Shown here piece by piece: positions 13,001 to 22,700 of a DNA stretch of 64,000 nucleotides. Positions within the stretch are counted from its first letter, which is position 1; each line of letters starts with the position of its first letter. The notes beneath the pieces are model-generated. The model made no database searches. It saw only the letters and a program-made list of their open reading frames with translations, and had not been told where the DNA came from. Both the position numbers and the translations under genes were made by a program. The DNA is from Ypsolopha sequella. Taxonomy: Eukaryota > Arthropoda > Insecta > Lepidoptera > Ypsolophidae. The DNA lies in the NCBI GenBank assembly GCA_934047225.1, contig OW203992.1, positions 9,971,501 through 10,035,500 on the forward strand, read 5' to 3'.

Positions 13001-13536
13001 TTAATACACCTGGCTACCGCACCCGTCATACGTCACGATGTTTGTTTCATGTGCCTGCTGTTCGTACAAACTATGCTCAGAACTCCCCACTTATTCGTTT
13101 GGTAAAAGAGTACAATTCAAAATTTCACTCTATTGATCCATTTAATTGCAATAGATTCAGATTCAAAAAACATGTTTTATATAAATTGAATTTTCCTGAT
13201 TCTTAGTTGCTCTAGTACACTTTCCTCAATTACATTCATAAGTACTTTCACTTACATTCATTTCATTACACACCTTTCACACACGCACACTTTTATGCAC
13301 TTATTTTAGTATTCATATAAAAATAATAACAGTGCTAATTATTAGCTAATTTGTCTGTCTTTTTCAATTATATATTTAGTGTCTAGTTAAATAGTTCTAT
13401 GTACTTTCGTTAATGTACTATTGTGGATATCTGTTATTGGCTTTATTTCTTGTATTTTTTGTTAATGTTGTATTAAGTTTTATGTATTGCTGTTGATGTC
13501 CCTAATAAAACTAAATAAATAAATAAATAAATAAAT
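10022..13536 (+). mobile_element. Jockey/CR1-like non-LTR retrotransposon, nearly complete
   Basis: A 3.5-kb LINE inserted into the older fragment 9781-10021/13537-13625. It has a short 5' part with a CA microsatellite near 10110, one large ORF (endonuclease plus reverse transcriptase), a 3'UTR of about 330 bp and an (AAAT)n tail. A short target duplication (AAT) is possible but cannot be told from the tail. There is no ORF1 (gag-like) frame: either it is 5' truncated or the family lacks one. It is the youngest element in the first 20 kb. Confidence 0.85.
10207..13206 (+). CDS. LINE ORF2: AP endonuclease and reverse transcriptase
   Basis: About 990 residues encoding target-primed reverse transcription. 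Counting from the TTG at 10225, an apurinic-like endonuclease domain spans about residues 18-270 (QNVRGLRTK, TESW with E51, GDFN 186-189, IIDLVFSN around D242; the usual SDH is FHP here). The reverse transcriptase spans about 500-760: NYRGISILNTFSK, motif A with D629 (YTDFEKAFD), SGVPQGSHLGP, and the catalytic box YADD 716-719. No in-frame ATG precedes the endonuclease. The frame opens after a stop at 10204, and an ATG at 10203 lies in another frame that ends at 10274, so the start is probably lost by a small indel or uses an unusual mechanism. Otherwise uninterrupted to the stop at 13206. Confidence 0.9.
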   Translation, partial: VCKIHCLEARLILSSVLIIKGLELRIFYQNVRGLRTKLQIFYQNILSNCYDVIIITESWLCDGVLDTEICNSRYDVFRLDRDRILSGKLDGGGVMILVLRSLGARARPEWARVGSECLWVTVPANSLHARSGANKFSSSTRDLHICSAYAPPDCKNSIKNKNHVSLSQHISCLTSIFDQVLSLNNDNFLIAGDFNLSNIQWDSSNNPIHLHKGSVELQEAGLGLTQLLTKHNFDQYNLIPNSKNNIIDLVFSNFSTEVNHSKFPLVKEDVFHPSLEMLVTDIFSVPLTENKLPKRRFRKGSYDLINEAFMQIDWAYRFALLSLDDSVSSLYEIIAALIVLHIPLDTRNCRQNYPIWFNSSLLKLIKEKEKAHSKWKKYGNPLDYDEFALLRNRQKKLQDSCFNNYVVSMQENIKTNPKQLWSYVKARRGTSAYPKSFEYKDQKYVQGHSICQGFSDFFGSVFNKPADSYPETKLEPPYCDDGSLIQNIQTSEEEIYKLLSTLDLNGGAGSDGVPPYFIVKCAKSLSIPLKIIFNLSLRQGYFPIKWKEAHILPIHKKGSKIKIPNYRGISILNTFSKVFEKIVYNNIYPVIIKGIPPQQHGFLKGKSTTSNLIEFTNYVLCRMHKLEQVDVVYTDFEKAFDRVDHIILLRKLLHLGIKGDVYRWILSYVSKRSQAVVLGGFRSNFISIPSGVPQGSHLGPLLYNAYLYDIYSVFQYSKFLMYADDKKIYLNIKDHSDCHKLQDDLSVLTQYYAINRINVNISKCVLISFSRSSNPLMHQYFIENQSIKRVDTVRDLGVVLDKKLTFVNHVDDIINRAHRNLGFVLRTCQVFKDIDCIKSVYYAYVRSVLEYASSVWSPQYVTHKERFEKIQWTLLRHLNWRCKFTDLNYMSSCKKHNLLCLEDRRLLLDMGVLHDILSGRLDSPALVSELFLNTPGYRTRHTSRCLFHVPAVRTNYAQNSPLIRLVKEYNSKFHSIDPFNCNRFRFKKHVLYKLNFPDS

Positions 13537-13625
13537 TCTTCCAGGATGACCGCTGGGAGTGGCAAAGTCCTGGAAAGGCTTATGTCCAGCAGTGGACGAA
13601 CTAGGCTGATGGATGTGATAGATGA
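13537..13625 (+). mobile_element. Old LINE 3' fragment, right half
   Basis: Continues the fragment broken at 10021. The reading frame ends in KAYVQQWTN, then a stop and GGATG-type sequence, as in the intact copy ending near 18112. Confidence 0.75.
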
Positions 13626-13639
13626 CAGAATTAATAAAT

Positions 13640-14199
13640 GGCAATGATGTGATACTGTTGCTCATTCACGTAGGATTACCGACGCAGAGCTCTCAGTCAA
13701 AAAGTATTATTTTAATGTTTAAAGTAATGCACATTAGAAACGATATTTTAATCGATCTTTTAATTGAATGACCACGGTTAACGCTATAAATGATAATTTA
13801 ATAAATAATGACCTTATGAATAATTATTTTGTTGACTCTACTCGTCTAACTAGTCGATTGACTGACCGGTCCAGGTTAGTTGGTCAGTGGTACAAGATTT
13901 TCTGGTTTTGTTGCTATTAGCAAATTACAGTAGTCATAATTTATCGGTGAATCTGCAACCAAATATTGCATAATGGAAAACAGAGTAAATCTATCTAGGT
14001 TTAGAAAGTACACGATACCTAATAAGATGTTTTAACATATGAAATAAGTATATAGGAGATATTATACTATAGGTAAGTACGAGTATTACGAATTTTTACT
14101 GAAACAACTACTCTATCGATTAATCTTTTGCATATAGTGCAAGCAGTACAGCCTATATTTCGTAAAATGCTGCAAATGGTGTTAAAAGCATGAAAATAG
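13640..14199. other. No gene seen
   Basis: AT-rich intergenic sequence without a recognisable element. Confidence 0.4.
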
Positions 14200-14626
14200 G
14201 TACAATTCGCTTAGATTAAATTATGTTAAGTAGTGTTAATTCGAAAACAATTTCGAGATTTAGGTTTAGTAAGCCGTATTTTCGAAGTTTTTGTCTAAAA
14301 AACCTCATGATGATGAATATTTTTTACGAAAAGGCTGCAACTTCCGTTTGCTCTCGTGTGACGTCACTTGAGTAATGGCTGTTTAGAAATGTGTCCTTTG
14401 ACATCAAGATCAATTTATAATAATTTGCTTCAGACTAATTTGACAGCTAGATGACAGATCAGTAGACAGACAGAGTCAGACCAGTTTTTTATAAGCAATC
14501 ACACATCAAAGTCAGTGTAATGTCTAAAATTCTCAAGTTTAAAAAATCATAAAAACATAATGGTTAATTTATATACCAAAATAATGAAAACAATGTCCTA
14601 AAATGGCGTATATTCTCTGAAAAATA
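14200..14626 (-). repeat. Dispersed repeat with GTGACGTCAC motif, copy 1
   Basis: Inverted relative to 27665-28080; shared blocks include AATTCGCTTAGATTAAATTATG, TGACAGCTAGATGACAGAT and TATAAGCAATCACACATCA. Both copies contain GTGACGTCAC, a perfect CRE/ATF-type palindrome. Non-coding. Confidence 0.75.
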
Positions 14627-14692
14627 AATAAAAAATATATCTTTTAAAACTTAAGCTATGGGAATTGCGCGTGTGACACTTAGGCCGCTTGC

Positions 14693-15124
14693 AGCTAGAT
14701 CGAGAAAAAATCCTTAACCCTTAGATAATAACTAACCCAAGGGAAGAGTTAACTAATCCGGCATTTCACTAGTCCTATTGCACCATGATAATATCGAAGC
14801 GGGTTAGTAATCCCGAGCTAAGCGATTGTTTGACATTTGACTTTATTTAGAATGTTACCATAAAGTCATTAGTTGCAACCAATGAGGTATAGTGTCTATA
14901 TAATGTAATTAGAAACAACACAATTTAAGTCAAACTGGTAACATTACTTCGCTAATCCCAGTTTAACTCGAGGTGAGATTTGGGTTAAATTCTGATGACT
15001 TTCTCTTAGTTTAACCCTAGTTTAACCCGAGATTTTGATTGTTGCAAGAGAGCTTCTTCTTAACCCTCTATTTATTTAACTTAGCCCTAGTTAAGGTCGA
15101 GTTCAGAACATGCTGCAAGTGGGC
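14693..15124. mobile_element. MITE with GCCxxCTTGCAGC termini
   Basis: Terminal inverted repeats GCCGCTTGCAGC (left) and GCTGCAAGTGGGC (right) enclose about 430 bp containing many short TTAACCC/GGGTTAA motifs on both strands. No transposase. A clear target duplication was not identified. Confidence 0.55.
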
Positions 15125-15579
15125 AGTGGGTTAATTTTATATAAGATTTCACATTGAATTACTTAGAAGTCCTAAATAACTTAGTTTTTTTCTCGTGATT
15201 TGTTTGCGCTATGTAAATTAAACAAGTTAATATTAAATAAATTAAAATTTGTTAATATTAATTAATATTAAGGACTAAATAATAATAAATATTGATCTGT
15301 AATAAAAAGAACACCTGAATTTAAGAAAATTATATTCAGTTTCTCTTTTAATTTTTTTTGTTAAGTACTTGCTACCTGTCAAATTTATAAGTATGGCCTT
15401 AAGATCAATTGCACCGTTTTTCATGCTTTAACATCATTTTGCTTCTTTTTACGTACGCAAAAAATGAAATTTTCAAATGAAATGGACTCTTCAAGTTTTT
15501 TGGATAAAAAGGGTTTGGAAAGGGTCCATGTGATGATTTTTGTATTGAAAAGATAAATATGTAAAATGCCACAGATTAG
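15125..15579. other. No gene seen
   Basis: AT-rich spacer without recognisable features. Confidence 0.4.
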
Positions 15580-16150
15580 CCTCGCGATCCAGCGACGTAA
15601 CGCCGCCAGCCTCTTGGGTATACAGGATGATCTTAAATTCGACCTATTCCTTGAAAGGGGTTATGTATGCTAGAGATCATTTCCAACAAATAATGCCTAT
15701 CAACTAGGGGTCGAAAATTATAATTTTTTTTCAAGTAAAACACGTCGATATTTCAAAAATTACAAAATAAAAATGGTTTACGTTCCACTTAAGACCTTTT
15801 ACTTCTGAGATTATAGGAATTCTGGGCATGTGTATTTTTTATAAATGATCACTCATTTATCATTAATCAGAAAAATAACAAATAAGTGCCGAGAGAGGAA
15901 TCATTATTTTTGGATAATTTGTTTATGTTACTAGTCTGAAAGTTTGAAAATATCTTAAAAATCTTCGTAACTCGGAGACCATATTTATTTTCGACCCCTA
16001 GTTTATAGGGCATAATCTGTTGGAAATGATATCTAGTATAACTCTTTTAAAGGAAAGTCGAATTTCAGAGCAGCCTGTATATTTCCCAATGAGACGGTAG
16101 CGACTTGGGGCACTATTCCGGAGAAACAGTCGAAGCGAGACTTCTAAAAC
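15580..16150 (+). pseudogene. LINE C-terminal remnant split by a MITE
   Basis: The left piece (15580-15618) translates to QISLAIQRRNAASLLG, nearly the same as the C-terminal signature seen at 16550-16615 (QRISLAIQRGNAASVLG). It is interrupted by the palindromic element at 15619-16081 and seems to resume with TTTCCCAATGAGACGG. Degenerate, non-functional. Confidence 0.6.
15619..16081. mobile_element. Palindromic MITE, TATACAGG...CCTGTATA
   Basis: Termini TATACAGG and CCTGTATA. The inner arms match in inverted orientation, with AATTCGAC, ATCATTTCCAACA and AACTAGGGGTCGA on the left and their complements on the right. The insertion lies inside a LINE remnant, consistent with a TA or TAT target. 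Confidence 0.75.
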
Positions 16151-16383
16151 TCGAGCTAAAAATGTATGGAGTTCGACAGATAAACTAGATTTTTATAGTC
16201 GAGAAGGCTAATTCGACAGACTGTGAATTGCCTTCCTGGCCAGCATAATTTAATCGACCTAATTTTTATAATAGGTTTTCAAAATAACTTTTTATTTATT
16301 TATTTGTAAATTATATGTTTATGTTACGTACTTATACTTCATTTTAATTTTGTATTTATTTTGTTTAGCTATAAATTGTTATT

Positions 16384-16860
16384 TTAAGCGGGGCAAATAC
16401 GCAGCTCTCGGTGAAGGCTACATGTTTGTGCCGTTTGGCGTTGAGACGTTCGGGCCTTTGGGGCCTGGTGCTCGACAGCTCTATAAACAAATAGCATCGC
16501 GTCTGGTGGATGCCTCAGGGGACCCAAGGGCAGGAGCTTACCTCGGACGGACAACGCATTAGTCTTGCTATCCAACGAGGTAATGCAGCCAGTGTCTTGG
16601 GTATCCTGCCCAGTGATAGCAATGACTTTAACAAAGTTTTCTATTTACTGTAAATATATTTTAATTTAGTTTAGTTTGTAATATATTTATTTTTAGCAGT
16701 TTAGTTTGTTTAAGTTTTTAATATTTCATGGGATTATTTAGTTTTAAATTTAAGTTACTTTTTTATTTTAATTATATGATATAAGTATATATACCATAGT
16801 TTTAGATATTTAAATTATATTGAATAAAAAATTTCAGAACTTTATTTATTTATTAAAATG
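16384..16860 (+). pseudogene. LINE reverse-transcriptase C-terminal fragment with 3'UTR
   Basis: Translates to FVPFGVETFGPLGPGARQLY and IASRLVDASGDPRAGAYLG, then after a +1 shift near 16550 to QRISLAIQRGNAASVLG. This is a C-terminal signature often seen in arthropod LINE polyproteins. An AT-rich 3' tail follows, ending with AATAAA near 16825. Confidence 0.65.
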
Positions 16861-16911
16861 TCCCTTCTACATAGCTTCCAGAAGAATGCTGTATGCAGCG
16901 ATATTTCGTAG

Positions 16912-17264
16912 TCGGCTTGTGAAAAATCCGCCATTTTCTAATTAACCGAAACAGAACAACATTCAACATTCACTCAATACTTATTCAAAAAAACCTTATT
17001 ATCTATGTATTGTGTATGCTGCCATCGCAAAGTTTCCATTGGTTTCTGTAAATTTGAGTTTCAAAACTTTTTAAACACAATTTCAAAAAATATGTATTTA
17101 AAAAGTTTTAAAACCCTAATGTACAAAAATCAATGGAAACTTTGCGATGGCAACATACACAATATATAGATAATAAGGTTTTGCTGGAAAACTATTGAGT
17201 GAGTTATGAATTAAAGTGTTCTGTTTCGATTAATTAGAAAAATTCGGGTTTTTCACAATCCGGC
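16912..17264. mobile_element. Fold-back MITE (353 bp)
   Basis: Left arm GGCTTGTGAAAAATCCG and ACCGAAACAGAACA is repeated inverted at the right end. An inner palindrome CAAAGTTTCCATTG / CAATGGAAACTTTG also fits the fold. Confidence 0.75.
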
Positions 17265-17330
17265 TGCGCAACCGCCTTAAAACAAAACTGAATCGCTCCT
17301 TGCGTACCATAGTAGATTATTGTATTGACT

Positions 17331-17560
17331 GCCTCTGTGGCCGAGTGCAAGACCACTCGCCTGCTAAACCAAACGTCGTGGGTTCGATCTCCGCCGTGCA
17401 GTAACGTTAACCTGTCGGTCCATTTGTGCCCAAAGTACGGCGATAGGATAGGGCTCACCACACCAGTTTTCACGTTTGCGACATAATAATCATCGGCGAA
17501 AAACGGGTGTACGAAGTGTGGACTGTGCCTTGCACTTCACATTTGTGATGATATGTATTA
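17331..17560 (+). mobile_element. tRNA-derived SINE, plus orientation
   Basis: The head carries Pol III promoter boxes: A-box TGGCCGAGTGC (17339-17349) and B-box GGGTTCGATCTCC (17380-17392). The body (TGTGCCCAAAGTACGGCGAT, ACGGGTGTACGAAGTGTGGA) is the complement of the body in the SINEs at 20101, 23567 and 38749. Its tRNA-like head differs from theirs, so it is a separate subfamily or has a swapped head. Confidence 0.75.
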
Positions 17561-17764
17561 TATCTATAAAAAATATATAGCGTAGTCGATATGTACACTA
17601 ATAGAGTTGTGTATACATTGTTGACTGTTATATTAAGTGTAAAAAAAAATGATTTCTGAAAATTATTCTTGCGTTAAAAGAACAGTATGAAAATATTGTT
17701 CAAAGTCAAGCTGTTTTTAGATTAAAATTAAGTAAGTAAAATTGGTTATTTATTTAAAACCACT

Positions 17765-18112
17765 AATGGTGTTTGTAATAGGTGGTAGAGCTGATGCCGG
17801 GCTCGACTGTGGAGGTACCACCGTCTTACTTGGAGACCCCCTCGAAGTAATTCGGGGGAGAGTACGAGGACAGCTCACAGGCAAAAAACCAGGAGGCCCA
17901 CCATGCCTGGGACCGATGGAAGGCGGTATATCCATCCCTAATAGCCGGGCCTTATATGGAACAGACTGGTGACGGGCAGCGGCGTCACTGGTGCGAGGGT
18001 TCGGGCACCGCGCTCACCAAGCCGCCTGCCCATGATGACCGCCGGGAGTGGCAAAGTCCTGGAAAGGCTTATGTCCAGCAGTGGACGAACTACTGATGGA
18101 TGGATGGAGGGA
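17765..18112 (+). mobile_element. LINE 3' fragment, uninterrupted copy
   Basis: Same sequence as 9781-10021/13537-13625 without the inserted LINE. The last frame reads DDRREWQSPGKAYVQQWTN and then stops. Serves as the empty-site reference for the nested insertion. Confidence 0.75.
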
Positions 18113-18442
18113 TGATGTGAAAAGTATTATGTTCCCCTATTTTGCGCTATCCGGAGACCCAGCCACGTCGTAATGCAGTGCGCGCTGATCGAACGTTATT
18201 TCAATATAGTTTCTATCGATATTTGTACCGACACAAGTCGACTCAAGGTCGTTGGCGACTACCTGCCCCTTAAACGCTGTGATACGGGCGCTGGTCACCA
18301 TATAGATAGGCTGTAAGAGGTGTTAATAAAATAACCGCCAAGTCTAAAATTGTCTTTAGCTGAGACACATTTCAACGCGGGCGAAGCCGCGGGCAATTAA
18401 TGTCTTATTGCTTATATCAAGTTGTAATGCGTCTATTTCTGT
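18113..18442. other. No gene seen; inverted head of a dispersed repeat
   Basis: CGCGGGCGAAGCCGCGGGCAA near 18377 is the complement of the head of the 7120 repeat. Otherwise nothing. Confidence 0.4.
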
Positions 18443-18557
18443 GTACAGTGGAGACCGCATCAACTAAGACACATTGGACTTTGTACCTATCTTATTCTTT
18501 TCTGTAGAGGCTAATGTGGTACTGCAGGTGTATAGCTTGATGAGGTCTCCACTGTAC
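18443..18557. mobile_element. Short MITE, GTACAGTGGAGACC termini
   Basis: Terminal inverted repeats GTACAGTGGAGACC and GGTCTCCACTGTAC, continuing as GCATCAA / TTGATGA. Total 115 bp, non-coding. Confidence 0.75.
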
Positions 18558-19600
18558 CTGGAGTTGTATATTAATCGGACTGTCAATTTATCGTGCATGT
18601 GATTATGAGTGTAGTCATCAGATCACAAAAAACTACTATTTTCCACTATAAACACCCACGATTCGGTCCTAACCCTCAACAAACGTCAAAAATCGAGGGG
18701 GAAAATTGGCTATCAAAACGTTATTGTGCAGCTAACTTCAGGCCACTGAAACTGGTGGTGGTCTGACACTTCAATAGTCGGTCACGAGGTCCGTATGGGT
18801 TTATTTGGTTTTTTCTGTTTAATTACATAACCAACGTAACAACGATAGCTGGGTGTGTTTATTCTGTTGGATCCATATCCTAAGGCTATGGTTGGATCTG
18901 ATGTGTTTGATGACCATACTCTTTACCAGCCAGTACTTTCATACTTTTTGAAAATTGGTTTTTAAAAAACCTGCCACCACTAAGAAGTGCTAAGAATTTG
19001 TACATAGCTAGTATAGTTCCTAATTGTTCGATTCAGTTAACAATGGGTGCAGTCATGCAACTGAATTTAGGTCGCCTCATATTGGAAAGGTTTAGAGAAC
19101 GCAATGACATAACTACTTACATCGTCGACGCCGGACAACAAGCCGGCTTGCTGTTATGTCACTTTGTTATTGTGAGATCAGGTTTATTGTGTGCGACGGC
19201 GCTGTGCTTTACATCCCGCTCCTAGCATCTTGACCTAGGAAAGTGTTCTCAGAAAATTTAATAATGAGGATAAGGTCTAACAAGCAAAGGTTAACCCGTG
19301 TTTATTTGTTTTCCTCTTCTACAATGCTGCGTGCATTTAAATAAGTCTTGTCAAAATAAGTAAACAAAAGTACTACGTACAGTTTACTTATTGAATGTTG
19401 TCTCAAGTGTAAGTAATTTTTTGGGAGATGCTGATAACGCAAAGTAGCTATGAATCGATTTAGCCGAGAACAAGTTTCATGGTTCGTACGTATTTATACA
19501 CAAGTAGGTAGAATATAATTTCCTTATGCAGAAATAACAAAATTATAGATTACAGAAAAAATATTATATTTTATACAAAAAATCTATAGTGTAGTAAGGT
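18558..19600. other. No gene seen; upstream flank of DPP4-family exon 1
   Basis: No convincing exon or repeat. The AT-rich stretch TATTATATTTTATAC at about 19562-19576 could act as a TATA-like element for the exon below; this is speculation. Confidence 0.35.
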
Positions 19601-19619
19601 GTCAGGAGGATTGATAAAG

Positions 19620-19784
19620 AGATTGTGAGGCAGTCGGTAACCAGCCGCGAGCGTGACAGCGCGTGCGCGAGCGAGCATTGATCTCGCGACTCCCGCGCAA
19701 CGCGTGTGATGCTGAGGACAGCTGATTGGACCACTTAACTCATTGACGAGGGTGTCCTGCGGCGTACCCGCTCACAGAGACATG
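19620..19784 (+). CDS. DPP4: Probable exon 1 of the DPP4-family gene (5'UTR plus ATG)
   Basis: GC-rich block in AT-rich surroundings, ending in ATG (19782-19784) directly followed by a strong splice donor GTGAGT. The ATG is in phase 0, and exon 2 (33242) starts in phase 0 after a good acceptor, so joining them puts an initiator Met in front of a hydrophobic signal peptide. The 5' end is a guess, as no transcription start can be fixed. The alternative is that translation starts at the in-frame ATG at 33191 without this exon, or that another upstream exon is used. Confidence 0.5.
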
Positions 19785-22700
19785 GTGAGTACTAGGTTAT
19801 GAAGGTACTTTCAAGGACGTGTTTTTTTTTGTTTTCGTTTTGTGTCAAGAAATCGTCTGCGCTGTTTTTAATGGGTTGTCTCATAGGGTTCATGAGTGTC
19901 GTGAATTCATACTCATACATAAACAAATCGTTGACTTTGTGAATTGTTGAGAAAACTCGTTTACTTATAGGTAGTTGTTTATCAAGTTTGTCAGTACATT
20001 TTGTCAACGCCGTGTCAGGATGTTGTCCATTTGGAACACAAAAGAATTCAAAAGCGGAACAAATTAGAGATCTCAAAACTTATTATAAAATAAAATATAT
20101 CTTCACGACATGAATCCCCGAGGGGGTGTCAGAGGTGTTCTGCGTGTGAACCGTGAAATGCGAGTCACAGTCCACACTCAGTACACCCGCGTTTCATCGA
20201 CGATTATTACGATTATTAGATAGATAGATAGAAAAGCTTTATTGGGTGTCACACAACTAAAATACAACATAATTAATAAACAAAACGAGAGACACCCAAA
20301 AGGCCTCCACTCAGCATGTTTCATGTCACCATTCTGTACCACGATGCTGGTCTTCACGTCGCAGGGTAACGCTATTACGTCCCAACGTGGTGGGTGGTGA
20401 GCCCTATCGCCGTACTTCGGGCACAAATACATGCTTTTTAGGGCATGCAGGTTTCTTTACGATGTTTTCCTTTACCGTTCAGCAAGTGGTAGTAAGAACA
20501 AATACTATGCACATAAATTCCGAAAAATTCATTGGTTTGAATTCAATTCAATTCAATGTTTTGGTTCAGATTGAGATTCCAGTGTTCTACACTACCCCTG
20601 AGCTACCGCCGCTTATTATTATGTTCAAACTTATTTAAAATTCCCGTATTCCAAAACAATAATTTCTGCAGTATTTAAATTTCGTCATTACTTATACCAT
20701 ATTCGAAGAATGTGTATTTGCATGACTATGTAAGAATTTATTGCCTGCTTAATTTTTGAAAAGAACTAGTTGCGAATATATGAATTTGTTTAAGACTCAA
20801 GGCCGATGCCGTTGGTGTGAAAAATTAACAAAGACTACTCTAATCCGGAAAGATTGTAATTAGTCAATGAAATGTACAGATTAGGTAATTTTTAGAGTTC
20901 CGTACCCAAAGGGCAAATGTCTGCCACGGGTCTCTAGCTCTTAGACGGAATGAGATAGAAACCTGTAGTTTTTACATGTTGTGTAAAATGTTATCCCGAA
21001 TCCGAATTTTAAATTTAAAATGTAATTACATTATTTTTCAGGAGGCCTCAAACATGAAAATAGAGCGGAAAAAAAAAATTTACCCTTAGCATATGGGTGT
21101 CATTGTCTAGAGCTCATTAAGTAGAGTGTTTATAATTTTTATTTATTTTTATCTTAAAAAATAAAGAAACGGGGGACTATCAAAGTTGCCATTTTAAAAC
21201 CATTTTTGTAACGGGCTCTATCTCAAAGGACAAAGCAGTTAGGAATTTGAAATTTCTGTATATTATGTACCATATGTTGTATTTAAATACTAAAAACGTC
21301 GATTTATAATGTAGTTTTAGGGTTACGTCCTTGGGGACTCGACCAACTTAATTTTGCAGTTTTGTTTAATGAATTTTGTAGGTAATGATAAGTTTGTAAT
21401 TTCTGTATAAATTATTTAAGTAGAGCATTTCCTAAAATTGGGTATTATTTTATTATGTACCCTACCGAGTGACGACAGCGATTTGGCTTCGATTTTTATA
21501 TAGTTTAGTTTTATTTTGTTTATACTTGTATATTGATAGGTAATTTTAATTTATAGTTAGTTTAGTTTTTAAAATTAAATAAATATCTAGTTTGAAGTAA
21601 TTATTCATATGTACGACACCCAAAAATAGCGAGGCCCGACTCAAACTTGGCAGGTTTTTCAAATTTGTTTTCTACCCTCATCAAAATAACTTCCTTCGTT
21701 CGTTTAGTTTAAGAATATCTATCATGTAAATCTATCATGTATGTTGTGTAAAGACTTGATTGCCATCTCGAAGAAACATTGTTCATGTACCATCGAAGAA
21801 ATTTCCGCAGACCCACTTTTCGCTCATATTCAATTGCAATACGGGCTTAAAGTGGGTCTGCGAATTTTTCCTCGATAGTACACAAATGGTACAGATAGGT
21901 AGGTCGATAATGCATTCAAATAAAAATCAGCTTTACTGCCAAAACAAAACTGAATATTTAAATAAATCTTCTTGGGCATTGTTTTATTTGATTTATTAGG
22001 TAGTATGGTTTTTATGAAATAAAATAAACTAAGTTTCTATGTGAGGAACATGTGTTTACAAAACTGCAAGCTAATCGGCGGATGCCTTGGTATATAATTC
22101 GCCAAGCCGGTTTTTGCCCATCCGGGCTATTGAGACCTTTCCTGTATGGGAATACCGAGAAAATACGTATTTTACTACGTTGTTACATAAAATAGCAACA
22201 TCTTAAAATGCATTAATACTATGACTTGAGCGAAGCATACAAAACTTGATAAATAAATTATACAAGGTGTAACAGAAAGGTGTAACCATATTTGAAGAGC
22301 TTATTCAGTCAATGGTATAGAGCAACTTTTACTATGAAGAAAACCCTGAAATTTCAAAAAAAAAATCTGCCCTTTTGATGCATTGCATTTTTCTATGAAA
22401 CAGTTGATTTTTTCCGAGATACAGATTTTGTTCCATAGTAAAAGTTATTCTATACCATTGACTGAATAAGCTCTTTGAATATGGTCACACCTTTCTGTTA
22501 CACGTTGTATAATAAATATTATAAAACGGAGACTGCAAAACATGTCACCTGTTACATAAGCACAGGCTCCAAAAGTAACATCAAATAAACTTGCGTACAT
22601 ACTTCTCCGGGATTATTCCCATCGGCTCAATGGTCTGTTTTGAGTTGCATCGGATCACGGTAAATTGTTCCCATCGGCTCACTGGTCTGATGCAAGTACA

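Noticed and set aside
16384..16575. Small protein gene on either strand
   Set aside because: The plus-strand product matches a LINE C-terminal signature with a frameshift; the minus-strand frame is its shadow.
17331..17400. Functional tRNA gene
   Set aside because: Good A- and B-boxes, but no complete acceptor stem, and the sequence continues into a SINE body shared with other copies.
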